Assembly: GCA_016234425.1 (NCBI GenBank)
Contig: JACRCA010000366.1
Location: 1 to 8,516, forward strand
DNA from: Deltaproteobacteria bacterium
GTDB lineage: Bacteria > Desulfobacterota > SM23-61
Direction: 5' to 3'
DNA: 8,516 nt
Positions within the stretch are counted from its first letter, which is position 1; every line of letters begins with the position of its first letter. The notes beneath the pieces were generated by a model that saw only the letters and a list, made by a program, of their open reading frames with translations, did no database searches and was not told the origin of the DNA. The translations under genes and the position numbers were made by a program. Shown here piece by piece: positions 1 through 5,349 of this stretch.

Positions 1-724
1 ATGTTTGGGCCTCAGGGACAAATTTGCTTCTTTCGGGAGCGGCCACTCCCAAAGCCTTTAGTTTGCCACCTTTGATCAGATGGAAAGTGTCCGTTATCCC
101 TGCCACGATGGCATCGATATGTCCTCCCAATATTGCCGGAATGGATGGGGCTGTCCCTTTATAGGGCACGTGGATAAACTTAACCCCTGCAGCCTGCTCC
201 ATCCCAATGGCCGAAATATGAAAGATTGCTCCATATCCAGAATTCCCCATCCGTACTTTTCCGGGATTTGCTTTGGCGTAATCGAGAAATTCTTTCAGGG
301 TGTTCCAGGGTGCCTCCTTCCTGACCAGGATGCAGTTAGGAGAATATCCCCCGTAAAAAATGGGTTCAAATTTCACATAATCGATATCCGCCTTCATCGT
401 GTATTTGATGATATTCAAGGATGGGGAGGCCTGACCGATAGTGTATCCATCGGGAGCAGAATTGGCAATTTCGTTAAAGCCGATGGACGCCCCTCCTCCA
501 GGTTTATTGACAATAATCACGGATTGGCCCAAAGCCTTCTCCAGATGAGGCTGCAGGGCTCGGGCAGTCAAATCTTGTCCACCCCCCGCGGACCAGGAAA
601 TAATTAGCGTGATCGGTTTGATGGGAAACTTTTCTTGGGCGAAGGCCTGCCCTCCAACCGTCGTTCCTAACCAAAGAACAGCCGTAAAAATTACTACCCA
701 AAATTTTTTCCGATCATTTCCCAT
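1..724 (-). CDS. tctC: TTT-family periplasmic substrate-binding protein (TctC/Bug), 3' end beyond window
   Basis: This is the extracytoplasmic solute receptor of a tripartite tricarboxylate transporter; it captures a small, usually carboxylated, ligand in the periplasm and delivers it to the TctA membrane subunit. I translated it by hand: 241 codons run open to the window edge, where about 80 residues of the usual 320 are missing. Residues 1-29 form a Sec signal peptide (charged start MGNDRKK, a hydrophobic stretch, then AFA before Q30). The mature part shows Bug landmarks: FPIKPITLI at 33-41, SAGGGQD at 45-51, VNKPGGGASIG at 72-82, the PDGYT motif at 91-95, and VPYKGTAPSIPAILGGHID at 186-204. 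The ATG at 724 is preceded by a strong Shine-Dalgarno (AAGGAGG, 731-737). It begins 35 bp after tctA ends, so the two are surely co-transcribed. The ligand cannot be predicted from sequence. Family assignment is firm. Confidence 0.93.
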   Translation of the reverse strand, partial: MGNDRKKFWVVIFTAVLWLGTTVGGQAFAQEKFPIKPITLIISWSAGGGQDLTARALQPHLEKALGQSVIIVNKPGGGASIGFNEIANSAPDGYTIGQASPSLNIIKYTMKADIDYVKFEPIFYGGYSPNCILVRKEAPWNTLKEFLDYAKANPGKVRMGNSGYGAIFHISAIGMEQAAGVKFIHVPYKGTAPSIPAILGGHIDAIVAGITDTFHLIKGGKLKALGVAAPERSKFVPEAQT

Positions 725-730
725 TTCTCT

Positions 731-737
731 CCTCCTT
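731..737 (-). promoter_or_regulatory. Ribosome binding site of tctC
   Basis: A near-perfect anti-Shine-Dalgarno match (AAGGAGG on the minus strand) lies 6 nt before the ATG at 724 and fixes the start. It is clearly stronger than the site in front of tctA, which fits the higher stoichiometry a periplasmic binding protein normally needs over its membrane partner; that functional reading is inference. Confidence 0.8.
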
Positions 738-759
738 AGACATTATTTTGCCAATCCCC

Positions 760-2259
760 TTATCCGATCTTCTGCAACAATTTTTTCCTCCTCACCGATG
801 AAAAAATCGAAGATAAAATAAAAAGTAAGGCCAGAGATAAAAGAGTTGCGGAAATCGGCCTCTGGAAAAATATCGTTAGATCGCCACCCGAAACAATTAA
901 AGATTGCCGGAAGGACTCTTCCCATATGGGGCACAATATATAAGCGAAGACTAAGGGGGCAGGCTCAAAGCCAGCTTTTCGCAGGAGGTAACCGACAAAA
1001 CCGAAAAAAATCATCAGGTTGATTTCCAAAAGGCTGTTATTGCCGGCGTAAGCTCCGATTAAACAAAAAAGGAGGATGAGGGGAAAAAGGGTTCCATAAG
1101 GAACTTTGAGCAGTTTTACCCACATCCCGATCAGGGGAAGGTTCAAGATCAGGAGCATGATATTTCCCACATACATGCTTATAATCGTTCCCCAGAATAC
1201 GTCCGCATTGTTTTCCAGGAGCAGGGGACCCGGAATGACTCCATGAATCCTCAAGGCCCCTAAGAGAAGGGCCATGGTGGCGGAGGTTGGAATCCCGAAG
1301 GTTAAAAGGGGGATAAAGGCTCCAGCGGTGGCGGCGTTATTAGCTGACTCGGGACCAGCAACTCCTTCGATGGCTCCCTTTCCAAATTTTTCTGGGTGCC
1401 GGGAGAATCGTTTTTCTACCGTGTAGGAAACGAAAGAAGAGATAATGTTTCCAGGACCTGGGAGGACCCCTATGAAAAATCCCAATAGCGAACCCCGAGC
1501 GATCGGTCTGGCAGAAGCCTTCCAATCCTCTTTATCTGGAAGCAACCCTCCGATTTGGGCCTTGAAAAATTCCCGTTTGAATGTACCTTCTAAATTGACC
1601 AGAACCTCCCCCACCCCGTAGAGGCCCATGACAATCGGGACGATTCCCAGCCCATCGTAGAATTCTTTAATTCCAAAAGTAAAACGGATAACCCCAGAAA
1701 CGCTGTCAATCCCTACCGTACCGATAATCATTCCCGCCGCAGCCATGGCAAAAGCTTTGATCATGGAGCCAGATGTAAGGTAGGCCAATAGGGTTAAGGC
1801 GAAAAGGATGAGGGCAAAAAATTCGGTCGGCCCAAAATTTAAAGCAAATCGAGCGACCGGGGGTGCCATCACCTGGAGCAAGAAAACCCCAGACGTCCCG
1901 GCGATGAAAGAGCCGATGGCCGCGATTCCTAACGCCCTTCCAGCCCTTCCTTGCCTGGCCATCTGGTATCCGTCCAGACAGGTAACCACCGAGGCAGCTT
2001 CTCCAGGAATGTTGACCAGAATGGAGGTCGTCGAGCCTCCATACATGGATCCGTAGAAAATTCCTGCCAACATGATGATGGCTGTAACAGCAGGAAGGGT
2101 AAAAGTGAAAGGCAGTAAAAGGGCCACACTCCCTGCGGGCCCGATACCGGGAAGAACTCCGATGAGGGTGCCAATAAAAACACCTACAAAACAAAAAAAT
2201 ATATTGGTCGGAGTCAGGACAACAGAAAATCCCAGAATAATACTTTGCAGAGACTCCAT
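760..2259 (-). CDS. tctA: TTT-family large permease subunit TctA
   Basis: This is the roughly 12-helix inner-membrane subunit of a tripartite tricarboxylate transporter, which drives uptake of ligand delivered by TctC using an ion gradient. At 499 aa it is full length for the family. Family motifs are present in order: GVLPGIGPAGSVALLLP at 34-50, YGSMYGGSTTSILVNIPGE at 69-87, CLDGYQMARQGRAGRAL at 94-110, the second inverted half GVLPGPGNIISS at 264-275, GVAGPESANNAATAGAFIPL at 299-318 and FGIPTS at 321-326. Hydrophobic segments fill most of the rest, and the C-terminus ends in a basic tail (RRKKLLQK). The ATG at 2259 has a modest AAAGAGAG upstream at 2266-2273. It starts 36 bp after the nitrilase gene and is followed by tctC. 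No gene for the small TctB membrane subunit lies on either side, although tctB usually sits between tctC and tctA. Confidence 0.96.
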   Translation of the reverse strand: MESLQSIILGFSVVLTPTNIFFCFVGVFIGTLIGVLPGIGPAGSVALLLPFTFTLPAVTAIIMLAGIFYGSMYGGSTTSILVNIPGEAASVVTCLDGYQMARQGRAGRALGIAAIGSFIAGTSGVFLLQVMAPPVARFALNFGPTEFFALILFALTLLAYLTSGSMIKAFAMAAAGMIIGTVGIDSVSGVIRFTFGIKEFYDGLGIVPIVMGLYGVGEVLVNLEGTFKREFFKAQIGGLLPDKEDWKASARPIARGSLLGFFIGVLPGPGNIISSFVSYTVEKRFSRHPEKFGKGAIEGVAGPESANNAATAGAFIPLLTFGIPTSATMALLLGALRIHGVIPGPLLLENNADVFWGTIISMYVGNIMLLILNLPLIGMWVKLLKVPYGTLFPLILLFCLIGAYAGNNSLLEINLMIFFGFVGYLLRKAGFEPAPLVFAYILCPIWEESFRQSLIVSGGDLTIFFQRPISATLLSLALLFILSSIFSSVRRKKLLQKIG

Positions 2260-2295
2260 GGGGAACTCTCTTTAGGGTTCACTCCCAGAGCTTTT

Positions 2296-3132
2296 TCAAA
2301 AACGCCGAATGATCTCCTGATAGAGCTCGGGTCGGCGGTCAGCAAAAATGGGGAAAAAAGCTCTCTCCTCCAAAATCTTATCCTCGTAGAAGGTGGCGTA
2401 TAGAACCTCTTCTTCCTCACCTTCTGATCGGGCCAGGATTACTCCGTCAGGACTGGCAATTGCGCTTCGGCCTAAAAATTCGCTCATTTCTTTTCCCACC
2501 CTATTGCAAGCAATAAAATAGATCCGATTCTCATAGGCCCGCAGAGCAGCGACATGGTAGAGGCCATCATAAGAAGGCCTCTTCGGCCGGTTAAAAGGAG
2601 CGCAGATAATTTCGGCGCCTTTCAGCGTCAGAATACGGCAGATTTCCGGGAAGATGGAATCATAACAGACAACCATTCCTATATTCCCCAAGTCTGTTTT
2701 GTACACGTTAACTGTACTTCCCGGATAAAAATAATGGTTCTCCTCCCCGGGAATATGCAATTTGTGATGAATGCCCAAAACCTCTCCTTTGGGATTTATC
2801 AGGATCGCCGAGTTATATACACTCCCCGGTATTTCAGGATGGAGTTCACAAAATCCCGAAACAATGTAAACTTTAGACTTCTTGGCCGCATCCCCCAGTG
2901 CCTCTGTAAAAGGGCCGGGGATCTTCTCAGCTTTTTTAAAATAATCTCTGCCAAATTCCTTATTTCGCTCTCGGATATAACCGGTATTGGCCAACTCTGG
3001 AAATACGATCAAATCCACAGGTTTTTCCCGTTGGATTTTTTCTATCCAACCGATCATCCTTTCCAGATTTTTTTCCGGGTCCAACCAGGCAATATCCATC
3101 TGCACGGCGGCGACTTCAACTTTTTCTTTCAT
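2296..3132 (-). CDS. Nitrilase-superfamily carbon-nitrogen hydrolase (amidase / N-carbamoyl hydrolase type)
   Basis: A cytoplasmic thiol hydrolase of 278 aa, normal length for the nitrilase superfamily, which cleaves non-peptide C-N bonds of amides or N-carbamoyl compounds. The Glu-Lys-Cys triad is visible: E46 in FPELANTGY, K124 in HHKLHIP and C156 in VVCYDSIFPE. An extra acidic pair E130/E131 follows the lysine, as in many carbamoyl hydrolases. The N-terminal VAAVQMD strand and the late YENRIYFIACNRVG segment (200-213) are also typical. The ATG at 3132 is chosen because AGGAAGG lies at 3142-3148, nine bases upstream. It precedes tctA by 36 bp in the same direction, so it probably heads or belongs to the transporter operon. 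Next to hyuAB, a plausible job is removing the carbamoyl group made when a hydantoin ring is opened (N-carbamoyl amino acid to amino acid, CO2 and ammonia); this is inference. A plain amidase is the main alternative. Confidence 0.9.
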   Translation of the reverse strand: MKEKVEVAAVQMDIAWLDPEKNLERMIGWIEKIQREKPVDLIVFPELANTGYIRERNKEFGRDYFKKAEKIPGPFTEALGDAAKKSKVYIVSGFCELHPEIPGSVYNSAILINPKGEVLGIHHKLHIPGEENHYFYPGSTVNVYKTDLGNIGMVVCYDSIFPEICRILTLKGAEIICAPFNRPKRPSYDGLYHVAALRAYENRIYFIACNRVGKEMSEFLGRSAIASPDGVILARSEGEEEEVLYATFYEDKILEERAFFPIFADRRPELYQEIIRRF

Positions 3133-3141
3133 CTGTTTTCA

Positions 3142-3148
3142 CCTTCCT
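3142..3148 (-). promoter_or_regulatory. Ribosome binding site of the nitrilase-family gene
   Basis: AGGAAGG on the minus strand, nine bases before the ATG at 3132, decides that start. It lies just outside the end of the inverted-repeat element at 3157, so the element did not disturb translation initiation. Confidence 0.65.
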
Positions 3149-3156
3149 AGATATTG

Positions 3157-3293
3157 TAACCACAGAGGGCACAGAGAATTTATGAGTTTCAAGGTGTAAA
3201 GAATTTCGAGAAGCATCGGATATTTAATTTTTCTCCCTTTTTGGAAAAATATTTTACGCGATGCAGCGGATTCCTCTGCGATCTCTGTGGTTA
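3157..3293. mobile_element. MITE-like 137-bp element with 20-bp terminal inverted repeats
   Basis: The left end (3157-3176) begins TAACCACAGAG and ends CACAGAG. The right end (3274-3293) is its inverted counterpart, matching at 17 of 20 positions by my alignment, with the outer 11 bases identical. The interior is A/T-rich, has no open reading frame of note, and contains a smaller inverted pair (GCATCG near 3213, CGATGC near 3259). It sits exactly between the creatininase stop codon (3301-3299) and the nitrilase ribosome binding site. Short, gene-less, with terminal inverted repeats, it fits a non-autonomous miniature element; I associate this CCACAGAG family with uncultured deltaproteobacterial genomes. 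No clear target-site duplication is visible. It may also act as a folded mRNA spacer between two operon genes. Confidence 0.6.
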
Positions 3294-3298
3294 ATTAG

Positions 3299-4066
3299 TT
3301 ATTCTTTGGAGGCGAGTCCAGCTTTTTGAAAATCTTGGCAAAGTTCAATTAAATACTTCATGCACCTTTTGATGATCTCCTCTCCCTTCTCTTTGCTCGC
3401 CTTGGTGGGGTCGCCGATCACGCCGCATTCGCTCAATTGTTTCATATCATTATACATGAAAAGCACCGGATAATCTGCACTATGCTTTAGATAGAAAGGG
3501 TTCGAAGGAGTCTCTGCCCTCATCTGATCTAAACGGATCAGATCTGGTCGCAAAGCCCAGAGAAGGGAGGTGGCCAATTCGCTGGCGTGTCCCATAGGAA
3601 AAGACTTTCCTTCAGCCAGGTCCGCACAGAGTTTATTCTGTAGCCGCCACCAGTCAACTGTGATAACCAAATAACACTCCCTTCTTAAGGTCTCTCCTGC
3701 GATGTTAAAGGCCCAGATGTTGGGAAGATGAGGGGTCAGGATCAGAAACCTTTTGAAGCCATGTCTCCCTAAGCTCCGGCAGATATCTTTGACGAGCTCT
3801 GATAGAATCTCACTCCGGATCACGATCGTTCCGGGATATCGAGTAAAAAGGGAGGAGTTTCCCCAGGGAATTAAAGGAGCAACTGGAAGCCCGGTCTCTT
3901 TGGCCAGTCTAAGGGATATCTCATAGGCTACGATCGAGTCAAGAGAAAGCGGCAGATGCGGCCCGTTATTTTCGTTGCTCCCTGCGGGGAGGATGACGGT
4001 TTCCTTTTCTTCCGCAACCTGCTCGAGTTCCGGCCAGGTCATCTCAGAAATCAGATACTTCGCCAT
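3299..4066 (-). CDS. Creatininase-family amidohydrolase with a substituted metal-ligand position
   Basis: A cytoplasmic metal-dependent amidohydrolase of the creatininase/FAPy-deformylase/MftE fold, 255 aa, the usual size. These enzymes open cyclic amides or remove formyl or peptide groups. Landmarks: LPAGSNENNGPHLPLSLDS at 26-44, equivalent to the family's GSxExHGPHLPLxxD; TPHLPN at 111-116, in place of NxHGGN; GHASELATS at 159-167, equivalent to HAGxxETS; and GVIGDPTKASKEKG at 215-228. Likely metal ligands E32, D43, H113 and E163 are kept. The histidine expected two residues after E32 is asparagine (N34, codon AAC). The frame stays open up to 4156, but I chose the ATG at 4066 because AAAGGAAAGG precedes it and family similarity starts there with MAKYLISEMTW. 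True creatininase activity is uncertain. Next to hyuAB and a C-N hydrolase, a role in cyclic amide breakdown is likely. Confidence 0.88.
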   Translation of the reverse strand: MAKYLISEMTWPELEQVAEEKETVILPAGSNENNGPHLPLSLDSIVAYEISLRLAKETGLPVAPLIPWGNSSLFTRYPGTIVIRSEILSELVKDICRSLGRHGFKRFLILTPHLPNIWAFNIAGETLRRECYLVITVDWWRLQNKLCADLAEGKSFPMGHASELATSLLWALRPDLIRLDQMRAETPSNPFYLKHSADYPVLFMYNDMKQLSECGVIGDPTKASKEKGEEIIKRCMKYLIELCQDFQKAGLASKE

Positions 4067-4099
4067 AGATCCTTTCCTTTGGCCACTTATTTTGTATGC

Positions 4100-4128
4100 C
4101 CAATACCATAGATAAAGAAGGGAGTCAA
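4100..4128 (-). promoter_or_regulatory. Weak candidate promoter for the creatininase gene
   Basis: On the minus strand TTGACT (4123-4128) is followed after 17 bases by TATTGG (4100-4105). The -35 box is good and the -10 box poor. The position, about 35 bases before the start codon, is right for the first gene of the minus-strand operon. No better candidate was seen between 4067 and 4200. Confidence 0.25.
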
Positions 4129-4209
4129 ATGGTTTGTAAGTGGGCAGTAAAAGCACCTACCTTCACGCTCTTTTTAACCATGTTTTCAATAAATCCCCCT
4201 CTTCTTTAT

Positions 4210-4234
4210 CCTCTCCCCACGATGGGGGGAGAGG
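4210..4234. repeat. Strong G/C hairpin of a REP-like interspersed repeat
   Basis: CCTCTCCCC (4210-4218) pairs perfectly with GGGGAGAGG (4226-4234) across a 7-base loop, and the sequence continues into a G-rich tract (GGGAGGGTGAGGGGG) to about 4248. CCTCTCCCC/GGGGAGAGG stems with a GGGTGAGGG flank are typical of interspersed repeats in many environmental bacterial genomes. There is no T-run on either side, so a simple intrinsic terminator is unlikely. It lies in the non-coding gap between the creatininase promoter and the toxin-antitoxin operon. Confidence 0.5.
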
Positions 4235-4273
4235 GGAGGGTGAGGGGGCGTAGCTGGGTATGGTTCCTGGGGA

Positions 4274-4332
4274 CCACGGATTTGCCCGTGGGGCTTCATG
4301 TGACAATGCCTGTCGTTCTGCCGTTTTGGCAG
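4274..4332. repeat. Cluster of three short inverted repeats in non-coding DNA
   Basis: Three consecutive small hairpins can be drawn: CCACGG (4274-4279) with CCGTGG (4286-4291); GACA (about 4302) with TGTC (about 4311) around ATGCC; and CTGCC (4318-4322) with GGCAG (4328-4332) around GTTTT. No credible open reading frame uses this stretch on either strand. It could be the rest of the REP-like element to its left, or a structured RNA leader upstream of the toxin-antitoxin promoter. I do not recognise it. Confidence 0.3.
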
Positions 4333-4343
4333 TCGAGGTTGGA

Positions 4344-4372
4344 TTGACAAATATCCGATGATTGACTATAAT
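4344..4372 (+). promoter_or_regulatory. Consensus sigma70 promoter of the toxin-antitoxin operon
   Basis: TTGACA (4344-4349) and TATAAT (4367-4372) are both perfect hexamers and are separated by exactly 17 bases (4350-4366). This is the best promoter in the window. Transcription should begin near 4379-4380, only a few bases before the ATG at 4383. The -10 box is embedded in the palindrome at 4361-4382, which implies strong expression that is tightly repressed by a protein covering the palindrome. Confidence 0.8.
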
Positions 4373-4382
4373 TATGGTCAAT
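4361..4382. promoter_or_regulatory. 22-bp near-perfect palindromic operator over the -10 box
   Basis: The arms ATTGAC and GTCAAT flank a symmetric ATAATTAT centre; 20 of 22 positions are self-complementary. It covers the TATAAT box and the start of transcription and ends directly against the ATG of the toxin gene. Phd/YefM-family antitoxins are known to bind palindromes in their own promoters and repress them, with the toxin as co-repressor. The antitoxin encoded at 4703 is the natural candidate; that assignment is inference. Confidence 0.65.
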
Positions 4383-4706
4383 ATGATACCGAGGCAAAGA
4401 TTTATTCTGATCTATTCTCCCATAACAAAATTGCACCTCAAAACAATTGAGCGCAAGTATCACCCGCTTATTCGCACTACTATTGAGAATGAGTTGCAGT
4501 TTGAACCAGAGGTAGAGACCAGAAATCGAAAACCTTTGAAACGACCGGTAACGTATGAAGCTGAGTGGGAGCTTCGTTTTGGGCCAGATAATAGGTTTAG
4601 AGTATTCTACGACATAAACATAGAATCTCGTGAAGGGCATATCTTGGGGATTGGTGTGAAAGAAGGGAATCGTTTGTTTATTGGTGGGAAGGGGGTGAAA
4701 CTATGA
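4383..4706 (+). CDS. RelE/ParE-superfamily toxin of a type II toxin-antitoxin pair
   Basis: A 107-aa basic protein of the RelE/ParE-like toxin group; members act as mRNA interferases or gyrase poisons. Family landmarks: TIERKYHPLIRTTIENELQF at 21-40, ETRNRKPL at 45-52, EWELRFG at 61-67, RFRVFYDIN at 71-79, and the end GIGVKEGNRLFIGGKGVKL (89-107). The charged TRNRK motif and the strand RVFYD are the most diagnostic. In-frame ATGs also exist at 4362 and 4374, but these lie within the -10 box or before the expected transcription start, so I chose 4383. No Shine-Dalgarno precedes it, so translation may be leaderless or nearly so. The stop overlaps the antitoxin start by four bases (ATGA at 4703-4706). 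The toxin-first order resembles higBA-type operons. Which cellular target it has cannot be told. Confidence 0.82.
   Translation: MIPRQRFILIYSPITKLHLKTIERKYHPLIRTTIENELQFEPEVETRNRKPLKRPVTYEAEWELRFGPDNRFRVFYDINIESREGHILGIGVKEGNRLFIGGKGVKL
4687..4696 (+). promoter_or_regulatory. Ribosome binding site of the Phd-type antitoxin inside the toxin gene
   Basis: A purine-rich site (GGAAGGGGGT) lies six bases before the antitoxin ATG at 4703, within the last codons of the toxin gene. With no ribosome binding site before the toxin, translation should favour the antitoxin even though it is the second gene; this is the excess a toxin-antitoxin pair needs. Confidence 0.6.
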
Positions 4707-4975
4707 AAATTGCATCCGTGGCCGATGTGAAAGCCCATTTTAGTGCTTTCCTGAAGGAAAGCAAAAGGGGTCCAGTGGTAGTCACCCGAAACGGGAAGCC
4801 GACAGCGGTATTACTTTCCGTTGAAGATGAAGATGAGATAGAACGGTTGACATTAGCTTACTCGCCCAAGTTTCAGAAGATGTTGAGTTTGGCTAGGCAA
4901 CAGATTCGAGTGGGGAGAGGTATTCGACACGAAGATTTCTGGAGAGATGTAGAAGCAGGAGATAGCATCGGATAG
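4703..4975 (+). CDS. Phd/YefM-family antitoxin
   Basis: A 90-aa antitoxin. Residues 1-42 form the Phd/YefM DNA-binding domain: ASVADVKAHFSAFLKES at 4-20 and GPVVVTRNGKPTAVLLSVED at 23-42, the classic strand-turn-strand with the RNGKP loop. The acidic stretch EDEDEIERL follows, then a C-terminal toxin-binding arm ending RHEDFWRDVEAG (75-86). It overlaps the toxin gene by four bases, so the two are translationally coupled. It should neutralise the toxin directly and repress the operon through the palindrome at 4361-4382. Eighty-five to ninety residues is the normal family length. After its stop the attC-like structure begins within about 20 bases. Confidence 0.88.
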   Translation: MKIASVADVKAHFSAFLKESKRGPVVVTRNGKPTAVLLSVEDEDEIERLTLAYSPKFQKMLSLARQQIRVGRGIRHEDFWRDVEAGDSIG

Positions 4976-4994
4976 GGTCGTAAACGACGAGGCG

Positions 4995-5065
4995 GCCTAA
5001 TCAGTCGCTCAAGGCCGACGTCCAAAAGCTTCGCTTTTATCCACTGCCCGGCTTTGTCGTTATCC
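4995..5065 (+). other. attC-like (integron cassette recombination site) structure, degenerate
   Basis: Directly after the antitoxin gene a 71-bp imperfect inverted repeat has the order of an attC site: R''-like GCCTAAT (4995-5001), L''-like CAAGGCCG (5010-5017), a central hairpin (5024-5038), L'-like CGGCTTTG (5049-5056), which pairs with L'' over eight bases with one G-T wobble, and R'-like GTTATCC (5059-5065). The left half matches, with one gap and four mismatches by my alignment from memory, the well-known aadA attC half beginning CTAACAATTCG. Against this, R'' lacks the canonical AAC, R' deviates from GTTRRRY, and the L'-R' spacer is only two bases against eight on the other side. An alternative fold pairs AACGAC (4983-4988) with GTCGTT (5056-5061). 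It may be a decayed site or a look-alike. Confidence 0.35.
5024..5038. terminator. Possible bidirectional terminator hairpin between convergent operons
   Basis: AAAAGC and GCTTTT pair around a TTC loop, giving a U-run on the 3' side for transcripts of either strand. It sits between the converging toxin-antitoxin operon (stop at 4975) and the PIN-domain gene (stop at 5092), where a terminator is expected. The stem is short, with only two G-C pairs, so termination strength is doubtful. It is also the apical hairpin of the attC-like structure. Confidence 0.3.
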
Positions 5066-5091
5066 TCTATTTAAATGAGCGTGTTAAGGGA

Positions 5092-5349
5092 TCAAATCTT
5101 TATTCTTGAATTTCCCTTTTGTAAAATTTTGGCCACAGAATTTTGAATTACCTCAATTCCTCCAAGAGAAATATATTCAACATCCGGGAAATTGGCAAAA
5201 TGTAAATCCTGGGTCCATAAAATAGCTTTAAAAGATCGGGCGGTTGCAAGAATTATACTATCGGCCATGGGCAGGTTTAACTCGTGACTCAATTTAGCGG
5301 AAGAGAGAGCAAAATATTCCAGCCATCCAGAAGAATCCACCAGATTCAT
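5092..5349 (-). pseudogene. PIN-domain (VapC-like) toxin with internal in-frame deletion
   Basis: The first 13 residues (MNLVDSSGWLEYF) are a textbook VapC/PIN start with the first catalytic Asp at D5. The text then jumps to LSSAKLSHELNLPMADSIILATAR (15-38), which in full-length PIN proteins of about 125-135 aa lies near residues 75-95. PMADS (D30) and WTQDLHF (D48) supply the later acidic residues. Roughly 50-60 residues are missing, including the helices that carry the conserved glutamate of the active site. The reading frame is intact across the junction and I see no stop codon, so a clean deletion is more likely than sequencing error. A 25-residue tail after VEYI is also beyond the usual end. 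The gene overlaps the antitoxin by four bases. A PIN RNase without its core should be inactive. Confidence 0.72.

Noticed and set aside
80..607. 175-codon open frame on the plus strand
   Set aside because: It is antisense to tctC, whose minus-strand translation shows a signal peptide and clear Bug-family motifs; the plus-strand product has no recognisable domain.
1706..2194. 162-codon open frame on the minus strand
   Set aside because: It is the shifted-frame shadow of tctA, rich in Cys, His, Trp and Arg as expected from a wrong frame of a membrane-protein gene.
2554..3150. 198-codon open frame on the plus strand
   Set aside because: It is antisense to the nitrilase gene, which has its full catalytic triad and a good ribosome binding site.
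4067..4156. 30-codon N-terminal extension of the creatininase gene up to an ATG at 4156
   Set aside because: The extension has no family similarity and no ribosome binding site, and would overlap the candidate promoter; the ATG at 4066 has a good Shine-Dalgarno.
4200..4250. Hairpin at 4210-4234 as an intrinsic terminator
   Set aside because: The stem is strong but no T-run follows on either strand, and it lies upstream of both flanking operons where a terminator is not needed.
4096..4347. Open frames on both strands through the hairpin-rich gap
   Set aside because: They translate low-complexity repeat sequence (Pro-, Ser- and Gly-rich), lack ribosome binding sites and run through the promoter region.
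4362..4382. Earlier ATGs at 4362 and 4374 as the toxin start
   Set aside because: They fall inside or immediately after the TATAAT box, upstream of the expected transcription start, and add residues not matching the family.
4296..4640. 114-codon open frame on the minus strand
   Set aside because: It is antisense to the RelE/ParE-like toxin gene and to its consensus promoter; no family features were seen.
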